From Artemisia argyi (Eukaryota; Streptophyta; Magnoliopsida; Asterales; Asteraceae), in NCBI GenBank assembly GCA_030686995.1, contig CM060691.1:66025607-66089606 (forward strand): a stretch of 64,000 nt of DNA, given 5' to 3'. Positions within the stretch are counted from its first letter, which is position 1; each line of letters starts with the position of its first letter. The notes under the pieces are model-generated. The model saw only the letters and a list, made by a program, of their open reading frames with translations, was not told the DNA's origin and did no database searches. Shown in pieces: positions 24,594 to 37,382 of the stretch. A program made the translations under genes and the position numbers.

Positions 24594-24599
<6 letters not shown>
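24584..24599. repeat. LINE target-site duplication, left copy
   Basis: TATACTTGAATCTTTT recurs exactly at 32476-32491. The last four T merge with the poly(A) tail complement, so the true length is 12-16 bp. Confidence 0.9.
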
Positions 24600-24628
<29 letters not shown>

Positions 24629-24629
<1 letters not shown>

Positions 24630-25818
24630 CCAAAGGTAAATTTTATTAAGGAAAAAAACTGAAAGCCAAAAGGCATTACAAAAGAAGAAAATAAAGTACA
24701 AAATGTAAAAAGAACTAAGACATATCCTTAGCTCCACATTTTGTACCACCAAAAAGCAAATGACATAGGACAAATCCCTAGCTCACATACAAACCAAAAT
24801 GACAAACCAAGGATAAATACAAAAGCAACAATGCCACTAAACTCCCTAGAAAATCAGACAAGCAGTAATGGGGGCTTAAACTAGCATCATCATCAAACTC
24901 TGAATACATGGGACAGTGCTAAGGAGTCAACCAAAGCACCTCTAAACATCACCATTTGATGACAATAACTAGAAAGCAAGACTGCAATGCCCAATTAAAA
25001 GGGAGAAAAGTAAAACAGCAGTACTATGCCATTCATAAAGCTAACACCATCATTCAAAAACAGTCCACCATCAAAGCAGACCAAAGCAAACAACCCTGAA
25101 TCAGCATACACCAAGATAACATCTTCAAACCACAAACTAGTACCTCCAGGCAATCTTCCATTCAGTAATCATCATATCAGAAATCAATTCAAAATTAAAT
25201 AACATCAAATCTTCCTCATCCCAAATCCAAATCAAGAATAGATTAGAAGAAAAATCATACTCCATATCAGCAGCAACTTCATTAACAATGCAAAAAGCAA
25301 TTGCAGTCACATCCATGAAAGTCTTCTCCTTAAAAAACCTTATCAAGTAAAACCACTTGGGCAAAACCATGAATAAGGAAAAAGAGTAAGACCTTTCATA
25401 ATCATTAGAAACACAGCTGCAATACATAATCCATAGACCACAACAAAAAACAACAGGTCTGCAAATCACAACCAAAAGTAGGCAACCTGAAAAAGAGCTA
25501 AAAACACTGAAAAAGTTAGAATTAGCCCAAATGGTAAATTCTAGATTACTACTCCACCATCCAGACATCCACCACCTGAGAATCCTAATAATCCAACTCT
25601 TAACTCTCCTGCTAAGCCCTCTACTAATAATACCAATCAACCAACCACCTATCAAAAAATCCATATTACATGCCCTCATACCAGATCTAATATGACCCAT
25701 ACAGTTATAAAAAACTTCAAACACCCAATTGCACTTCCACAACCCAGTACTAATCTAAAAACTGCCCAACCTAAGACTATTACACCAAACAGACCCATAA
25801 CTAAAGATTAAAGACATA
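24629..25818 (-). other. LINE 3' untranslated region
   Basis: This long region between the ORF2 stop and the poly(A) tail has one open frame of 201 codons (25137-25742, minus) rich in Trp, Cys and Phe. I recognise no domain in it, and no start context or zinc-finger pattern supports expression. Confidence 0.65.
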
Positions 25819-28800
25819 TTAGTCATCATTACCATCAATGTTCATATTGTCAGCCATCAACTCATCCAAAACACATTTATACTTATGATAATTACTAATA
25901 GGAAAGTTCCATACCTCAGCAGCAGATATGACATCATGGGTGACATTGATCTTCAAACCCATGATTCTAAATCTAACTGAATCAGTAATAATCTTGAATA
26001 GCTCATCCTCAGTTCTACTATTACTTCCAAATAATCTGATATTTCTCTCCTGCCAAATGAAGTATACAGAAGCACCCCACACCAATCTTTGAATCACACT
26101 CCAGATAGAATTTTTTGCAGGCCTGTTCACAATACAAGAGATGATTTGGGGCCAACAGTTAGACACATTATCAAGTTTAGCCATAGGCTTCAACCTTTCC
26201 TACAATCTTCTAGCAAAGTGACAAATGAAGAAAAGATGACTGTGAGAATCTTTGCATTGTTTACAGAATGGGCAACTCATATCCTGAATATTTAACCATC
26301 TAGAAATCCTATCCTGAGTTTTAAGTCTACCTTTGACAGCCATCCAAAGAATAAATGAATTTCTAGGCACACATTGAGAGAACCATACATGATCATACCA
26401 AATAACTTTAGGATACCTGATCTTCATCACTTTCCAAGCTTCTTTTACAGAAAAATTCTTCTCCTTTCCTTTCATATTAATCCAACTAATTTTGTCCTCT
26501 ACATTCTCAATTAACTTAGGCACTTGAACATCAATAATTTCCCTAAACCTGTTATTCCAGTAACTAGGCCACTTCCACTCACCTTCATGGATAAGATCAG
26601 CAACCTTGGCCTGCATATCAGACTTACAGTGAACCAGAGATGAATAGTTAATCAAATTACAGAGAGGACTTCTATCATTCCATCTATCAAACCAGAAGTA
26701 ACACTTACGCCCATTACCAATTCTATATAAGATAAAGTTTCTAATTTTATCCCTTAAAGCAAGAATCTGTCTCCAACTCCAAGATGTATCCTGATTAGGT
26801 TTAATAACCCAAACACTATCACCCTTAAGCCATTAAGATTTCACCCACTTGAACCAAATGGATTTTTTTATCAATCACCACATTCCAAAGATGCTTTGCC
26901 ATCAAAGCTTCATTCCACACATGTAAAGATTTAAGCCCAAGACCTCCTTCCCTCTTTTGTAAACAGACATCTTTCCTTGCCACACTATATTTACTACTCT
27001 TACCATCAGTACAAAAAGCACTTCAATAATTTATCAATATCATCACATATTCCCTGAGGTAGAATAAACATAGAAGCCCAAAAGACATTCAAAGAATTCA
27101 AAACAGAAGCAATTAGTTGGAGCCTCCCAGCAAAAGAAAGACTTTTATTCTGCCACCCATCTATCCTCTTTTTCACATTATCTAACAGAACAGAACAATC
27201 ACTTCTATTGATTTTATTAGAGTCTAAAGGAATGCCAAGATATTTAATAGGAAGAGTACCTTCATTGAAAGGCATGACCAACATGATATCATTTTTAACA
27301 GCAGCATCCACATTACCGTAAAAAACAGTGCTTTTATCCATGTTAGGTCTCAACCCAGAAGATAAACAAAATTCATCCAAAGCTCTTCTCAAAACAGAAG
27401 CTGAGATTTTATCCCCATGGAAAAACAACATCAGGTCATCAGCAAAACATAAGCTTAAAATACCAAGTTTCTTACAATCCCAGTGGTATTTAAACTTCTT
27501 CTCATATGTAACCTGTCTTTTTAGCATTAAAGTAAATACTTCCATGACAATTGTAAAAAGATAAGGGGAGATAGGATCACCTTGCCTGAGACCTCTTTTA
27601 GTTTTAAAGAACCCATGTGATTCACCATTAACACAAATAGAAAAATAGGCAGACTTCAAGCAAACCATAATCCAATTCACCATAATTCTATGGAACCCAA
27701 ACTTGAGAAGACAAAACTCCAAGAAATCCCATGAAACACTGTCATAAGCCTTCTGGATATCCACCTTAAAAGCACATCTACCCACCTTCTTTTTACTGAT
27801 ATAACCACACATTAATTCTTGAGCAAGCATAATATTATCACTTATTTGCCTACCCTCAATAAAAGCGCTTTGATTCTCATCAATAAGATCATTCAAAACC
27901 TCTTTAATTCTGTTAGTAATGACTTTACTTATGCACTTATAAACCACATTGCAGCAAGCAATTGGTCTAAAGTTAGTAACTTTAGCTGGTACTTGACATT
28001 TAGGCACTAAAGAGATCAAAGTAGTGTTGAGTTCACCCAACATCTTACCTTTATCAAAAAATTCCATAACTGCATTACAAACATCACCACTAATAATACT
28101 CCAGGATGCCTTGAAAAATTTAGACGTAAAGCCATCTGGACCAGGGGCTTTATTGTCCTCTATATCAAACAAAGCAACCTTAATCTCCTCCACAGTAACC
28201 TTTCTGATTAAATGAGACGCCACATTAGGATCCAACTTCTTAATAAATAGGCCATCAGGGTCATCAATGGGGAATACATCATCACAAGAACCAAGGAAAC
28301 CATGAAAATGATCAACAAATTTATTAGCAACATCATCCCCACAAAAAACATTACCAAGATCATCTTTGATGCTTAAGATTCTGCTTTTACTAAACCTTCC
28401 TTTCAATAAATTGTGAAAATATGCACTGTTATGATCACCTTCCCTAAGCCACTCAACCTTGGTTTTCTGTTTCAAAACCTTCTCCTCATCCATAACATCT
28501 TCCTTATAAGCACCATTGATAATCATTTCAGTTTCTCTAAGACTAGTGTTGTGTGGATCCTTATCAAGCTCACTTTGAACCTTCTTCAATTCATTTCTAA
28601 GAACCTTCACTTTCTCAAAGACATTACCATTTTCCCTATTAATCCTTCTCAGGTGTTTCTTCATGTTTTTAAGCCTCTTAGCAAGAATATACATATCATA
28701 ACCTTCAACTGGAATAGCCCAATTATTTTTAACCACCAAATGGAATTCCTTCTTATCAGTTAAATAATTCATGAACCTGAATGATCTCTTCTTAAAAGAA

Positions 28801-29528
28801 CAAATAGTTGGAATAACAAGAAGAGCAGGGGAGTGATCAGAAGTGACATAAGGAAGGAATGTAGCAAAGCAATCACCAAACATAGCAAAAAACTCACTAT
28901 TACCCATCACTCTATCTAACTTCTTCAAAATTCCACTTTCAGGGTCTTTTCTTTTTTGCACCCAAGCAAAGAAAATACCATTCATGGCCAAATCCTCCAT
29001 GTCTAGCTGATCAATACAATTTCTAAACTCCTTAACACCATGATTATTATCAACAAATCCCTTAGAAGGCTCATCAGCATATCTGATAACATTAAAGTCA
29101 CCAAGAATGACCCATGGCTTATTATCAGTAACAGCCATATGATCATTAAGGTTACTCCATAAATTAAGCCTATCCTTAGCATCATTCTCACCATAAATAA
29201 ATGACACATAGAAAACTCTATGATCATGGACAGCCCTAATCTTAAAATGCATAACTTGTCCTATGCTAGAAATCAAATCAGCTTCAATAACATTACTGTC
29301 CCAACCAACAACAATTCTACACCCTCTATCACTAGCAACAGAGTTAGATACCCAATTCCAATTACCAAAAATATTATCAGAAACAGGACTAACCATTTTC
29401 TTAATTAGCCTAGTTTCAATAACAGCACACATATTCAAATGATTTTCAGATATTAGAAGCTTAACCTCATCTTGTTTGGTAGAATGAGTCAAACCTCTAA
29501 TATTCCAAGCGGCAATTTGTAAATTCAT
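25819..29528 (-). pseudogene. LINE ORF2: endonuclease and reverse transcriptase
   Basis: ORF2 of an L1-type element nicks target DNA and copies its own RNA. The N-terminus is an APE-type endonuclease (AAWNIRGL, then ILGDFNVI, then SDHSPALL). The RT domain has FRPIACCNVVYK, AFKVDIQKAYDSV, GLRQGDPISPYLF and the catalytic FADD (about residues 695-698). A zf-RVT-like C-terminal region (26200-26655) has CPFCKQCKDSHSHLFF. Lesions: a frameshift near 27006-27015, a second in a T run at 26863-26869, a stop at 26833-26835 and a stop at 26200-26202, after which the frame resumes to its natural end at 25819. The start was chosen because the ATG at 29528 overlaps the end of ORF1. Family length is normal (about 1230 codons). 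Confidence 0.93.
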
Positions 29529-32168
29529 TTAACAGAAGATGAATTACCAACATCACCACCATTACTCATACCTGCTATAGAAGCATCCACCACCCTGATA
29601 CATTGTTCTGAGTCATAAAAATGGCATGTGCAGATGAATCAACACCCACTTCATCTTCCATGACAGCAACATAATTCTTCTCCTTATTGTTATCATTTCC
29701 ATATTTACTTATCTCAGCAACTCTTACTTCATAATAATCCATCATCTCTTTAGTCCACCCTTTTGGAGTTAAATCACTAGTAGGCTGATCAGACACAATG
29801 AAAAGTTCAACATCTGCCAGCTGCTTTCTAAAGTTCAATTGCTGGATAACCTTAACTTCATTATTGTAGGCATCATTATAAACTTTACTAAAAGCTTTAC
29901 TCCTAGTTCACCTGTAGATTCCATTTCCTCAGTTACCCTATCATTAGCCTCCTCAGTAGCTTTTGCTTCAATACTCTTACATCTAGAGCTTATATTACTT
30001 TCTAATTCATTAATTTTCTCCTTAAGCTTCATCATCTTTTCCTGTTTCCCCATACTAATGCATTTCTGCTCATAATACTCCTGAAGTTCCTTAGGCCACT
30101 TACTTCTTTCTTCACTACAAATATAAATTCCTATCTCACAGGCTACATCAATATTAATTTTAATACCCAGCAACTCATTCTGCTCATCCTCCTTCCCATC
30201 ATCAGCTAAAGCTGTAAATCTATTCTTGGTAGTAAAATTCTTTTGAGCAACATGTTTCACTTGAGTCTCCTTACCTTTTACTTTATCACTATCCTTCTTA
30301 AGATTAGCCAACTCCTCAGAAGCTACATTCTTACCTTTCTCATTAGAATTAACAGTTACATATTTTTTCTCACTATTCAAATTTGGACCAGCATAATTAC
30401 CTCTCCCATACATACCTCCTCTCCCATTCATACCTCCTCTACCTCTAAAACTATAACCACCTCTACCAAAATTTACACCACTTCTACCATTACCCATAGC
30501 AGACTGAGTATTGATACCAATCACATTTCCATTGTTCAGAGCAACATTATTTTGAGAAGTACCAGCCACATCAGTATATTTAGTAGTAGAAGGTTGAGGC
30601 TTATCATTCACAACAGCATTACTAGAAGGTTTTCTATTATAAGCAGGTTGCCATCCATCATTCAAATTAGGATCCACATCATTTCTAGCATTTTTCTGTA
30701 AATTAAAAGCATCCCTTTCCTTCTTCTCCTCATCAGTGAGTATCCTATGACAAAAATTCTTAAAACTATGCCCAAATACACAGCAATGACTACATACAGG
30801 TGGAAGCCATGCATACTCAATTTTTAAAGTCATTGATCTACCCAACTGTTTGTACCAAACCTCCACACCATCAACTATACCCTTAGAGGCATCAATCTCA
30901 ACCAAAACTCTAGCAAAACTAGCTCTGCCATATGCCTTGTCACACATGGATGCAGTAACTTTATCCATAACAATAGGTGTTCCAACCCCACTAGCAATCC
31001 TACTTATCCCCTCCACACTCCAAACTTCAAGAGGGATATTATAGATTCTTACCCATATAGGTAATCTAGTTGGTTTAGGCTTACCCAAACACATACCAGC
31101 TTCCCATTTTTGCACAAACAACGGTTTTTGATCAACTAACGAAGGTCCATTTTCAATAACCCCTTGTAACCCATTCTCAGATTTAAACTTGAAGAAATAA
31201 AGTCCACTTTCATTGACAATGATTTCCTAAAGCTGAAATTCCCTCCACATTCTTTTTAAATTACCCACAATTTCTCTATAACTCATCTTGAAACCAACAA
31301 AGTATCCTACAACAGTCAAATTCCATCTCTTACTACCTTCCTCAATTATTGGGTCTAAATCAACAACCAATTTACCTTCATTATTTTTAGCACAAGGAAT
31401 TAGCTTAAGCTTATTACTCCCACCAAAATTTCTTCCCTGAACAACATTACTAAAAGACACAGGTTTCCTAGTATTGTCATTCACCTTCATACCATCATTT
31501 ACAATCCTACTCTGCACCCCCACATTATCACTATCAACTTGCATACTTTGCCCATTCCCTCCATTCTTATTAGCCCCACTATTATCACCATTAACAGTAC
31601 CCTCCACCACATTATTATTATCAATCTCATTCCTAATTCCTACATCAGACTTCAACCCAACACTTGTACTACCAGGCATAGGACTATTAGGCAAAACACT
31701 ACTACCCACACTACTAGCATCACTTTTCTTAGAACCATAAACATTATTCAATTCAGGGAACATATCACTTACATTATCATCACTATTCATATATAGCCTT
31801 ACTTCATCAGTAGAGTTACTATTACCAGCTCCTTCCTTAAGCTTCACAGCATCCAAACCATCCTCAGAGTGCATACCCTCTCTAGTCACTTCCTTAGACA
31901 CATCCATTTGAATCCCATTTTCATCAACCACATCCATATCCTCAGAACCACTAGTACCAGAATGTGTTAAACCTTTTTTAAAATTAACATCAGATGATTT
32001 TGAAAGCAAATCAACATGTTTCATAGTATTAGCAGTTTTGGGATTCATAGTTCTGGTTGTTTTCTTAGCTTTCAAATTCTTATCCATTTTAGAAGAGGGT
32101 GGATTCACCACCGGAAGTGGTGGAATAGGAAGATTAGGGTTAGGTGGCTTAGGATCTAGATCAGACAT
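29525..32168 (-). pseudogene. LINE ORF1: DUF4283 and zinc-knuckle RNA-binding protein
   Basis: ORF1 proteins of plant L1 elements bind element RNA. The first part (32168 to 31227) is a low-complexity, Asn/Ser/Asp-rich N-terminus (MSDLDPKPPNPN). A premature stop at 31227-31229 lies in a DUF4283-like domain that resumes in the same frame (LFVQKWEAG, LPIWVRIYNIP, YGRASFARVLVEID). A zinc knuckle follows, with C-x2-C-x4-H-x5-C in CSHCCVFGHSFKNFC, then a GRGGMxGRGG-type RNA-binding stretch. A frameshift near 29890-29910 and another near 29598 break the C-terminal part. Once these are allowed for, the stop falls at 29525-29527, overlapping the ORF2 ATG. Confidence 0.9.
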
Positions 32169-32475
32169 GATTAATAGATTGATTTAAGAAAATATCATAG
32201 TGAAATTAGGGTTAAAGGTAAACAGGATATTGAATTGGGGAAAAAGGATCAGTGTGTGAACTATGTGTACGTAGAAACAGTGAAAAACGGATATTCAAAT
32301 CAAATTAAATGAGATGAACAGGAAATTTTTAATGGTGAAATTTTATATGGAATTGTATAAAATGAACAGTAGAATCTAAATCTAAAATCCAAATTAAGAT
32401 CCAAGGGTTGGATCAAATTTAGATGATGAATTCATGATAAAATGTGTTGAAAAACTTAGAGAGAGAAAATTTTAA

Positions 32476-32491
32476 TATACTTGAATCTTTT
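32476..32491. repeat. LINE target-site duplication, right copy
   Basis: TATACTTGAATCTTTT, identical to 24584-24599. Confidence 0.9.
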
Positions 32492-34119
32492 GCTATGAGT
32501 GTGCCGGTGATTTTATTTATTCTAGAACTTGTACTTGTAAATCATTACCAGACCGTTGTAAGATCGCATTCGTGTGATATAAGTGTATTCGTGTGATAAA
32601 GAGGCACCTTAGGAATAAAACCAAATGGCCATCCATTTACAAAATAATTTTTGCTAACCACATCGGTTAGTTATCCTCGTATTTGGAACCCATTTGTTAG
32701 CGTTTATCCTTAGCGCTAGATACCCCTAGTTTCACCCTTTGAGCCATCCTATTCATTTTTGTTACATCCAGAAAAATACAAAAATATTTTACACTTTAAA
32801 CCTTAGCCTTATCCTTGTCAAAGTCTGAACGGTGGGTTGCTAGTTGCTTGGTATGTTGGATTGTTTTTGATGATTATTAGTTAGCCACACTTTGTGATTC
32901 ATGTGTGCCATTCCGACAAAGATGAAGAGTGCACCTTCTTATTTGTATTTTTGTGGTGTATGCTTATACGAAGTGTGGGGGAGATGTTATGTAAAAAAAA
33001 AAAAAAAAAAAAAAAAGGGAGAGAATATGTCATCGCAACTATAAGGTGACAATTATAGAAAATGAGCTATATTATTATGAAGAAAGAAAGTTATGTGATA
33101 TGTTGTTAGTCAATGTGCTAAGTATGAAGAATATTGTTATGGCAAATCAATGTATCGATATGTGAAAGTTTGAAGAGGAGGAAGTTAACTATAATCATTT
33201 TTGGGTTTGCGGTTTGTTTGGTGACTAGCAACAGTGAGACTTAGAATTGACTTTATTTTTCTTTTAAAACCAATTTCATAAATATTCCCATTCCTTATCC
33301 CTACCCTTACCAAATTACTTTATCTCTACGGATATTGTAATGGCTTTGTGAGAATATCAAGTGCATGAATATTGTAGCGACCATCCGGTTTTTGAGTAAT
33401 CAAGAATTCGCGCCAGCGATCTATTATGTTTTTGTATGAGATGTTTGAATATAAGCCTGGTATAAACCCTTTAGCCTTACATTACAACCCGAATAAAAGA
33501 CCTCTTTAGATGTTTACACTTGGTGCTTACACTACGTCGGTGGAGTTTTGTTTCTTGTACAAGCCTATGGTACTAAACGAATCATGACTGAGCAATGAGT
33601 GTGATTTATGTTACATATACTCCACTACCTAAATAAATGAGTGATTGAGTTAATTATACTTCATTCCTTTTTCGTGAGGTGTTTAGAAATGTTAATCAAG
33701 CAAGAAAATCATTGGGTATTGTCAAACATCTCGATTTTTCACTACTAAAGCTTAAAACGATGAATCGTATCTTGTATTTGTACTTGGTGGATTTGCATCA
33801 CATTTTTTTAAACATACTTGTGCACCATGTGGATCTATTTTACTTAATTTTTGCTTGAGGACAAGCAAACCCTTAAGTGTGGGGGAGTTTGTGCTCATTT
33901 TCGTTTATTTATCTCATTTTCGCTTGTTTGTAATATTATTAGAAAAAAAAAAAAAAACCAAAAAAAAAAAAACCAAAAATATTTTTCAAATTTTTATATT
34001 TTTCAAATTTTTATAGTTTTCAAGATTTTCTTTTCGTTTTTTTTTTCATTTAGGTATGGTTTCGATTTTTCTTTTCCTAGATTTGCTTGAGGGCAAGCAA
34101 AGTTCAAGTGTGAGGGATT
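32492..34119 (+). other. Non-coding 3' region of gypsy-like element
   Basis: This continues the sequence interrupted by the LINE. It opens with TGAGTGTGCCGGTGATTT, closely like 56440-56458 (TGAGTGTACCGGTAGCATTT). It holds an A run (32993-33016), a second A-rich tract (33943-33972) and two 3'-type blocks: TTGAGGACAAGCAAA with AAGTGTGGGGGAG (33853-33888), and TTGAGGGCAAGCAAA with AAGTGTGAGGG (34086-34117). No coding region is recognised. Confidence 0.55.
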
Positions 34120-34570
34120 TGATAACGCTCAAAATTAACATGTTTTTATGAGCGTTATTGTTGATTTTATGATCACTTTTATGAACTTATGGTACTTAAT
34201 TGAGCATAATTCGTGTTTTAGGTTCATGGAAGCTAAAGTACAAGAAAATGATGAAAAATACGAAGAAACGATCAATAAACAAAGACTTATGCATGTACGG
34301 AGGAATTCCCGACAAATGAAAGTCTCTTGGAGCATATTCGAGAAGATAAAATCATGAAGATTGTCACTCCAAGGACTTAAGAATAAAGTACAAGATGGAA
34401 AACGAGAAGTGAAATGAAGAAAAGAAGCACAAACGAAGAATTATTGGAAGACTCATTGTTTCCGACACACCTTCACCATTTTGGTCATAACTTGAGCATA
34501 CTAACTCGGATTTAGTTGATTCAAGCGGCCATGGAAAGTCAAGAGAAAGATCAACAACTTTTGTGTTTAT

Positions 34571-34606
34571 GACTTTTGCCCAACCATTTGGATGGATGAC
34601 CATCCG
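34571..34606. repeat. Palindromic module block, copy 3
   Basis: CATTTGGATGG and CCATCCGAATG form a hairpin with one imperfect pair around ATGA. It is located in LTR b where LTR a has its block, and resembles modules C and D of copies 1 and 2. Confidence 0.65.
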
Positions 34607-35494
34607 AATGGATGAAGCCCTCATACAGATTTTGGAGACCTCATTTGGCTCGATTCTAGGCTCTTCTTTTTGGTATTCTAGGTCCTTTTAAACTACTTGG
34701 TCACCAGGTTGAGCGTTGATGACCCCTAGGCTTGAGAGGAGTATAAATAGAGACCTTTACATGCATTTCTTATATCACTTACCAATTCTCTCTATTCCAA
34801 CTTGAGAGAACACCTCTCTTGCCACCAATACTCCCTCTCAATACCAAAATTCGTCCATAAAATCCCAGGAAACTTTGGAGGTCCAAGAAGTCATCATTTG
34901 GAGGTCAATACATCAAGAAGTCGTCACCAATACTTGAGGTATCATTACTACATCATTTTTAATCTTATTCCAATCATTGTAAGACTTTTAATCATGGTTT
35001 CTAATGTTCAAAATTCTGAGTTTATGTTCATGTTTACTATGAGTGGCTAGTACCTTTGTGCACTTGCTTAGATGATGTTTATTATTTAATGGTTTGCTTA
35101 TGATTGTGATAACATGTTTTAATTCAAGTGAATCCTAAGAACCAATTGTACCTTAAGTTTCATAGTGACATTTGTTGAGTCAAGGTTAACTAATTGATAA
35201 TAGTTTCAAGGGTCGAAATATTTGTTATTATTCAACTAGTTATAATCATTTGTCTATGAATGATTGTTTTTCACCATAATTATTCTTGACTAAACAAAGA
35301 AACAAGAAGTATGATTGTAATGAGAATGCTTTTATAACATCAAATCGGATTATTTGTAAACCTTTAGTTGGACGAAAGTTTAGATGTTTATAAAAAATTG
35401 TAACCTTTTTGTCTATGAATGGGTTACCTTTTCTAATAACCATTTCCTAAGAGTATTTGATTTGTAATAAGAGTTTGTTCTTGTGTTTATGATA

Positions 35495-35499
35495 TTCAC
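35495..35499. repeat. C1 target-site duplication, left copy
   Basis: ttcac precedes the C1 LTR and recurs at 55095-55099. Confidence 0.9.
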
Positions 35500-35843
35500 T
35501 GTTGGGATCAAAGTATTACTATTTTATCAAGTCTCGGTCATTTGTAATAATAGGTTGCTTAAGTTATTATTTACTTACATTTATGTATTGTTACAAGTTT
35601 ACCAGACTTAAGGTATTTGGTCCATGGGCTTGAAAGCCCACATGAATTGTAAGTGGAAGGAGAGGGAGTGTTGCCCTAGCTCCTTCCCTATAAATAGAAG
35701 CCTTAGGTCTCATGTAAGACTTGGTTGGTTATTTGATATCGTAAGGAAAGTTTTGCTCTCATAATTCTCTCATTCTTATAATCACCCAAATCCTTATATC
35801 TATCTCATTCTTTCTTGTGTGTTATCAATATGGGTACCTAAAA
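35500..35843 (+). repeat. C1 5' LTR
   Basis: It starts TGTTGGGATC and ends TACCTAAAA (the 3' copy ends TACCTAACA). A TATA box TATAAATAG is at 35689-35697. Confidence 0.92.
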
Positions 35844-35845
35844 GG

Positions 35846-35861
35846 TGGTATCATTCGCTGG
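35846..35861 (+). promoter_or_regulatory. C1 primer-binding site
   Basis: TGGTATCATTCGCTGG lies two bases after the LTR. The TGGTATCA core matches initiator-Met tRNA; the rest does not match the usual AGAGC. Confidence 0.75.
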
Positions 35862-36245
35862 AAGAAGGTGTAGTTCTTGTTTTTAAGTTGAATCCGATCC
35901 AAAACCTCTTTTTCTACTCGATTTTTTGTGAAAATTTTGTACTTTCTTGTTTGTTTCTTGGTTTTTATCACATCTTTGCTTACAAACTTGTGCTACAAAT
36001 CATAACAAAGAAAAAGTGTCAAACTTTCTTTCAAAAAAGTGTTTTGAGCTTGTGTGTTTCGAATTTTTTTAAGCTCCTACACGTTTTATAAGAAAATATC
36101 CTTACTTTTCTAGTTTTTCTTGGGTTTTAACACTTTTTTTTTTTTATTACAAACTAGTGTTATAAACCTTTCCCAACAAGAAAGTTTCAATCTTTTTGAA
36201 AGTTTCAAGCTTAAAAAATTTGATTTTGGTTATTGTACTTGTTTT

Positions 36246-36537
36246 CTAGAACACCAAAAATTTTCATAAAAATCATCAAGTTTGCAACTTTCTTCAAGTT
36301 TTGGTGTTTTTATAACTAGAAGTACAAGAATCTTGGAATACAAACTTCATTTGGGTGAGCTTTTAGCAAATTCAAAATTTTGGCAAACTTTCTAGAACAC
36401 AAAATTTTTTAATAAAAATCATCAAGTTTGCAACTTTCTTCAAGTTTTGGTGTTTTTATAACTAGAAGTACAAGAATCTTGAAATAAAAACTTCATTTGG
36501 ATGAGCTTTTTGCAAAATCAAAATTCTAGCAATCTTT
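36246..36537 (+). repeat. Tandem duplication in C1 leader (~146 bp x 2)
   Basis: Each unit starts CTAGAACAC and runs through ATCAAGTTTGCAACTTTC and TATAACTAGAAGTACAAG. The two units are closely similar. Confidence 0.88.
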
Positions 36538-36701
36538 CTAAATCACAAAGTTTCTAAATCACAATGTTTCTAAATCACTAAGTTTCGAGAACACACTTGC
36601 TCCCGTTGCTTACTCGGTGTTTCCCTTGCTTGTATAAGTGAGAAAACACTTCGACTCGTGGTATACTCTTTAAATTGTATAATTTAGAAAGTTTTGGTGC
36701 T

Positions 36702-36935
36702 AAGTTTCTAGAACACTGAAAAGTTTCTAAAACACTGAAAAGTTTCTAGAACACTAAAAGTTTCTAAAACACTGAAATGTTTCTAGAACACTGAAAAGTT
36801 TCTAAAACACTGAAAAGTTTCTAGAACACTGAAAATTTCTAAAACACAAAAAGTTTCTAAAACACTGAAAAGTTTCTAGAACACTGAAAAGTTTCTAAAA
36901 CACTGAAAAGTTTCTAAAACATTAAAGTTTTGAAA
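36702..36935 (+). repeat. 19 bp tandem array in C1 leader
   Basis: About twelve units of AGTTTCTAGAACACTGAAA or AGTTTCTAAAACACTGAAA stand head to tail. G and A versions alternate over much of the array, giving a 38 bp higher-order unit. Five units carry the palindrome TTCTAGAA. A decayed continuation runs to about 37035. Confidence 0.92.
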
Positions 36936-37382
36936 ACACTCATTTTTTGAGAACACAGTTTCGAAATTACCAAAGTTTCGAGATTACATATTTTTTCGAG
37001 AACTCTCAAATTCTTTCGAAAACTGCTTTCTGACTAAGTTTCGAGAATTGTCATTACATCTATACCTTCTATAAGATCCATCTATCACACAAGTTTCTTT
37101 CTAACATCTTTATTCTATCTTCTTTCTATTTCTTAAAAAAAAAATATCAATTTTTAGGGCAAAATTCAAATTTTTTCGGTAAAATTTGACGGCAAAATTT
37201 TTTAAACTCAAAGTTTTCCTGTGACCTTAGTATAACATTTTATAGTGATTTTCAAAATTTTGGAACAGAAAATTTTTTTCAAATTATTTTTTGAGGGATA
37301 ATCTGAAATCACTATTTCGACCTTGTGTGACATTTTTGATTGATTATTTCAATTACATTGCAACAATCACGGGGGAAAGAAA

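Larger units (their letters stand above)
22507..24599 (+). other. Non-coding leader of gypsy-like element
   Basis: I found no coding region that I trust. The region holds an inverted TCCGCC/GGCGGA block (22667-22731), TGGTCCTTTTAAG-type repeats (about 23140-23290), an AT microsatellite and a 3'-type motif (about 24255). The frame at 23881-24096 is short and unrecognised. The region resembles 55571-56508 in motif order, so it is probably the same family, here split by the LINE. It ends with the LINE target duplication (24584-24599). Confidence 0.55.
24600..32475 (-). mobile_element. Full-length L1-type LINE
   Basis: This minus-strand non-LTR retrotransposon has a 307 bp 5' UTR (32169-32475), ORF1 (32168 to about 29525), ORF2 (29528 to about 25819), a ~1.2 kb 3' UTR and a poly(A) tail (T run 24596-24628 on the plus strand). 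It is bounded by a 16 bp target duplication, the mark of target-primed reverse transcription. It is full length rather than 5' truncated. Both ORFs carry frameshifts and stops, so it is no longer active. It interrupts a gypsy-like leader whose sequence continues on both sides. Confidence 0.95.
34120..35499 (+). repeat. Gypsy-like LTR b, left part
   Basis: It starts TGATAACGCTC after a polypurine stretch. It contains a hairpin block (34571-34606), a TATA box TATAAATAG (34742-34750) and AT-rich sequence. At 35499 it is cut by copia element C1 and continues at 55100. Together the two parts give about 1.85 kb. Confidence 0.7.

Noticed and set aside
30243..30701. 152-codon plus-strand frame within the LINE
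   Set aside because: It is antisense to the recognisable ORF1 with its zinc knuckle, so it is a shadow frame.
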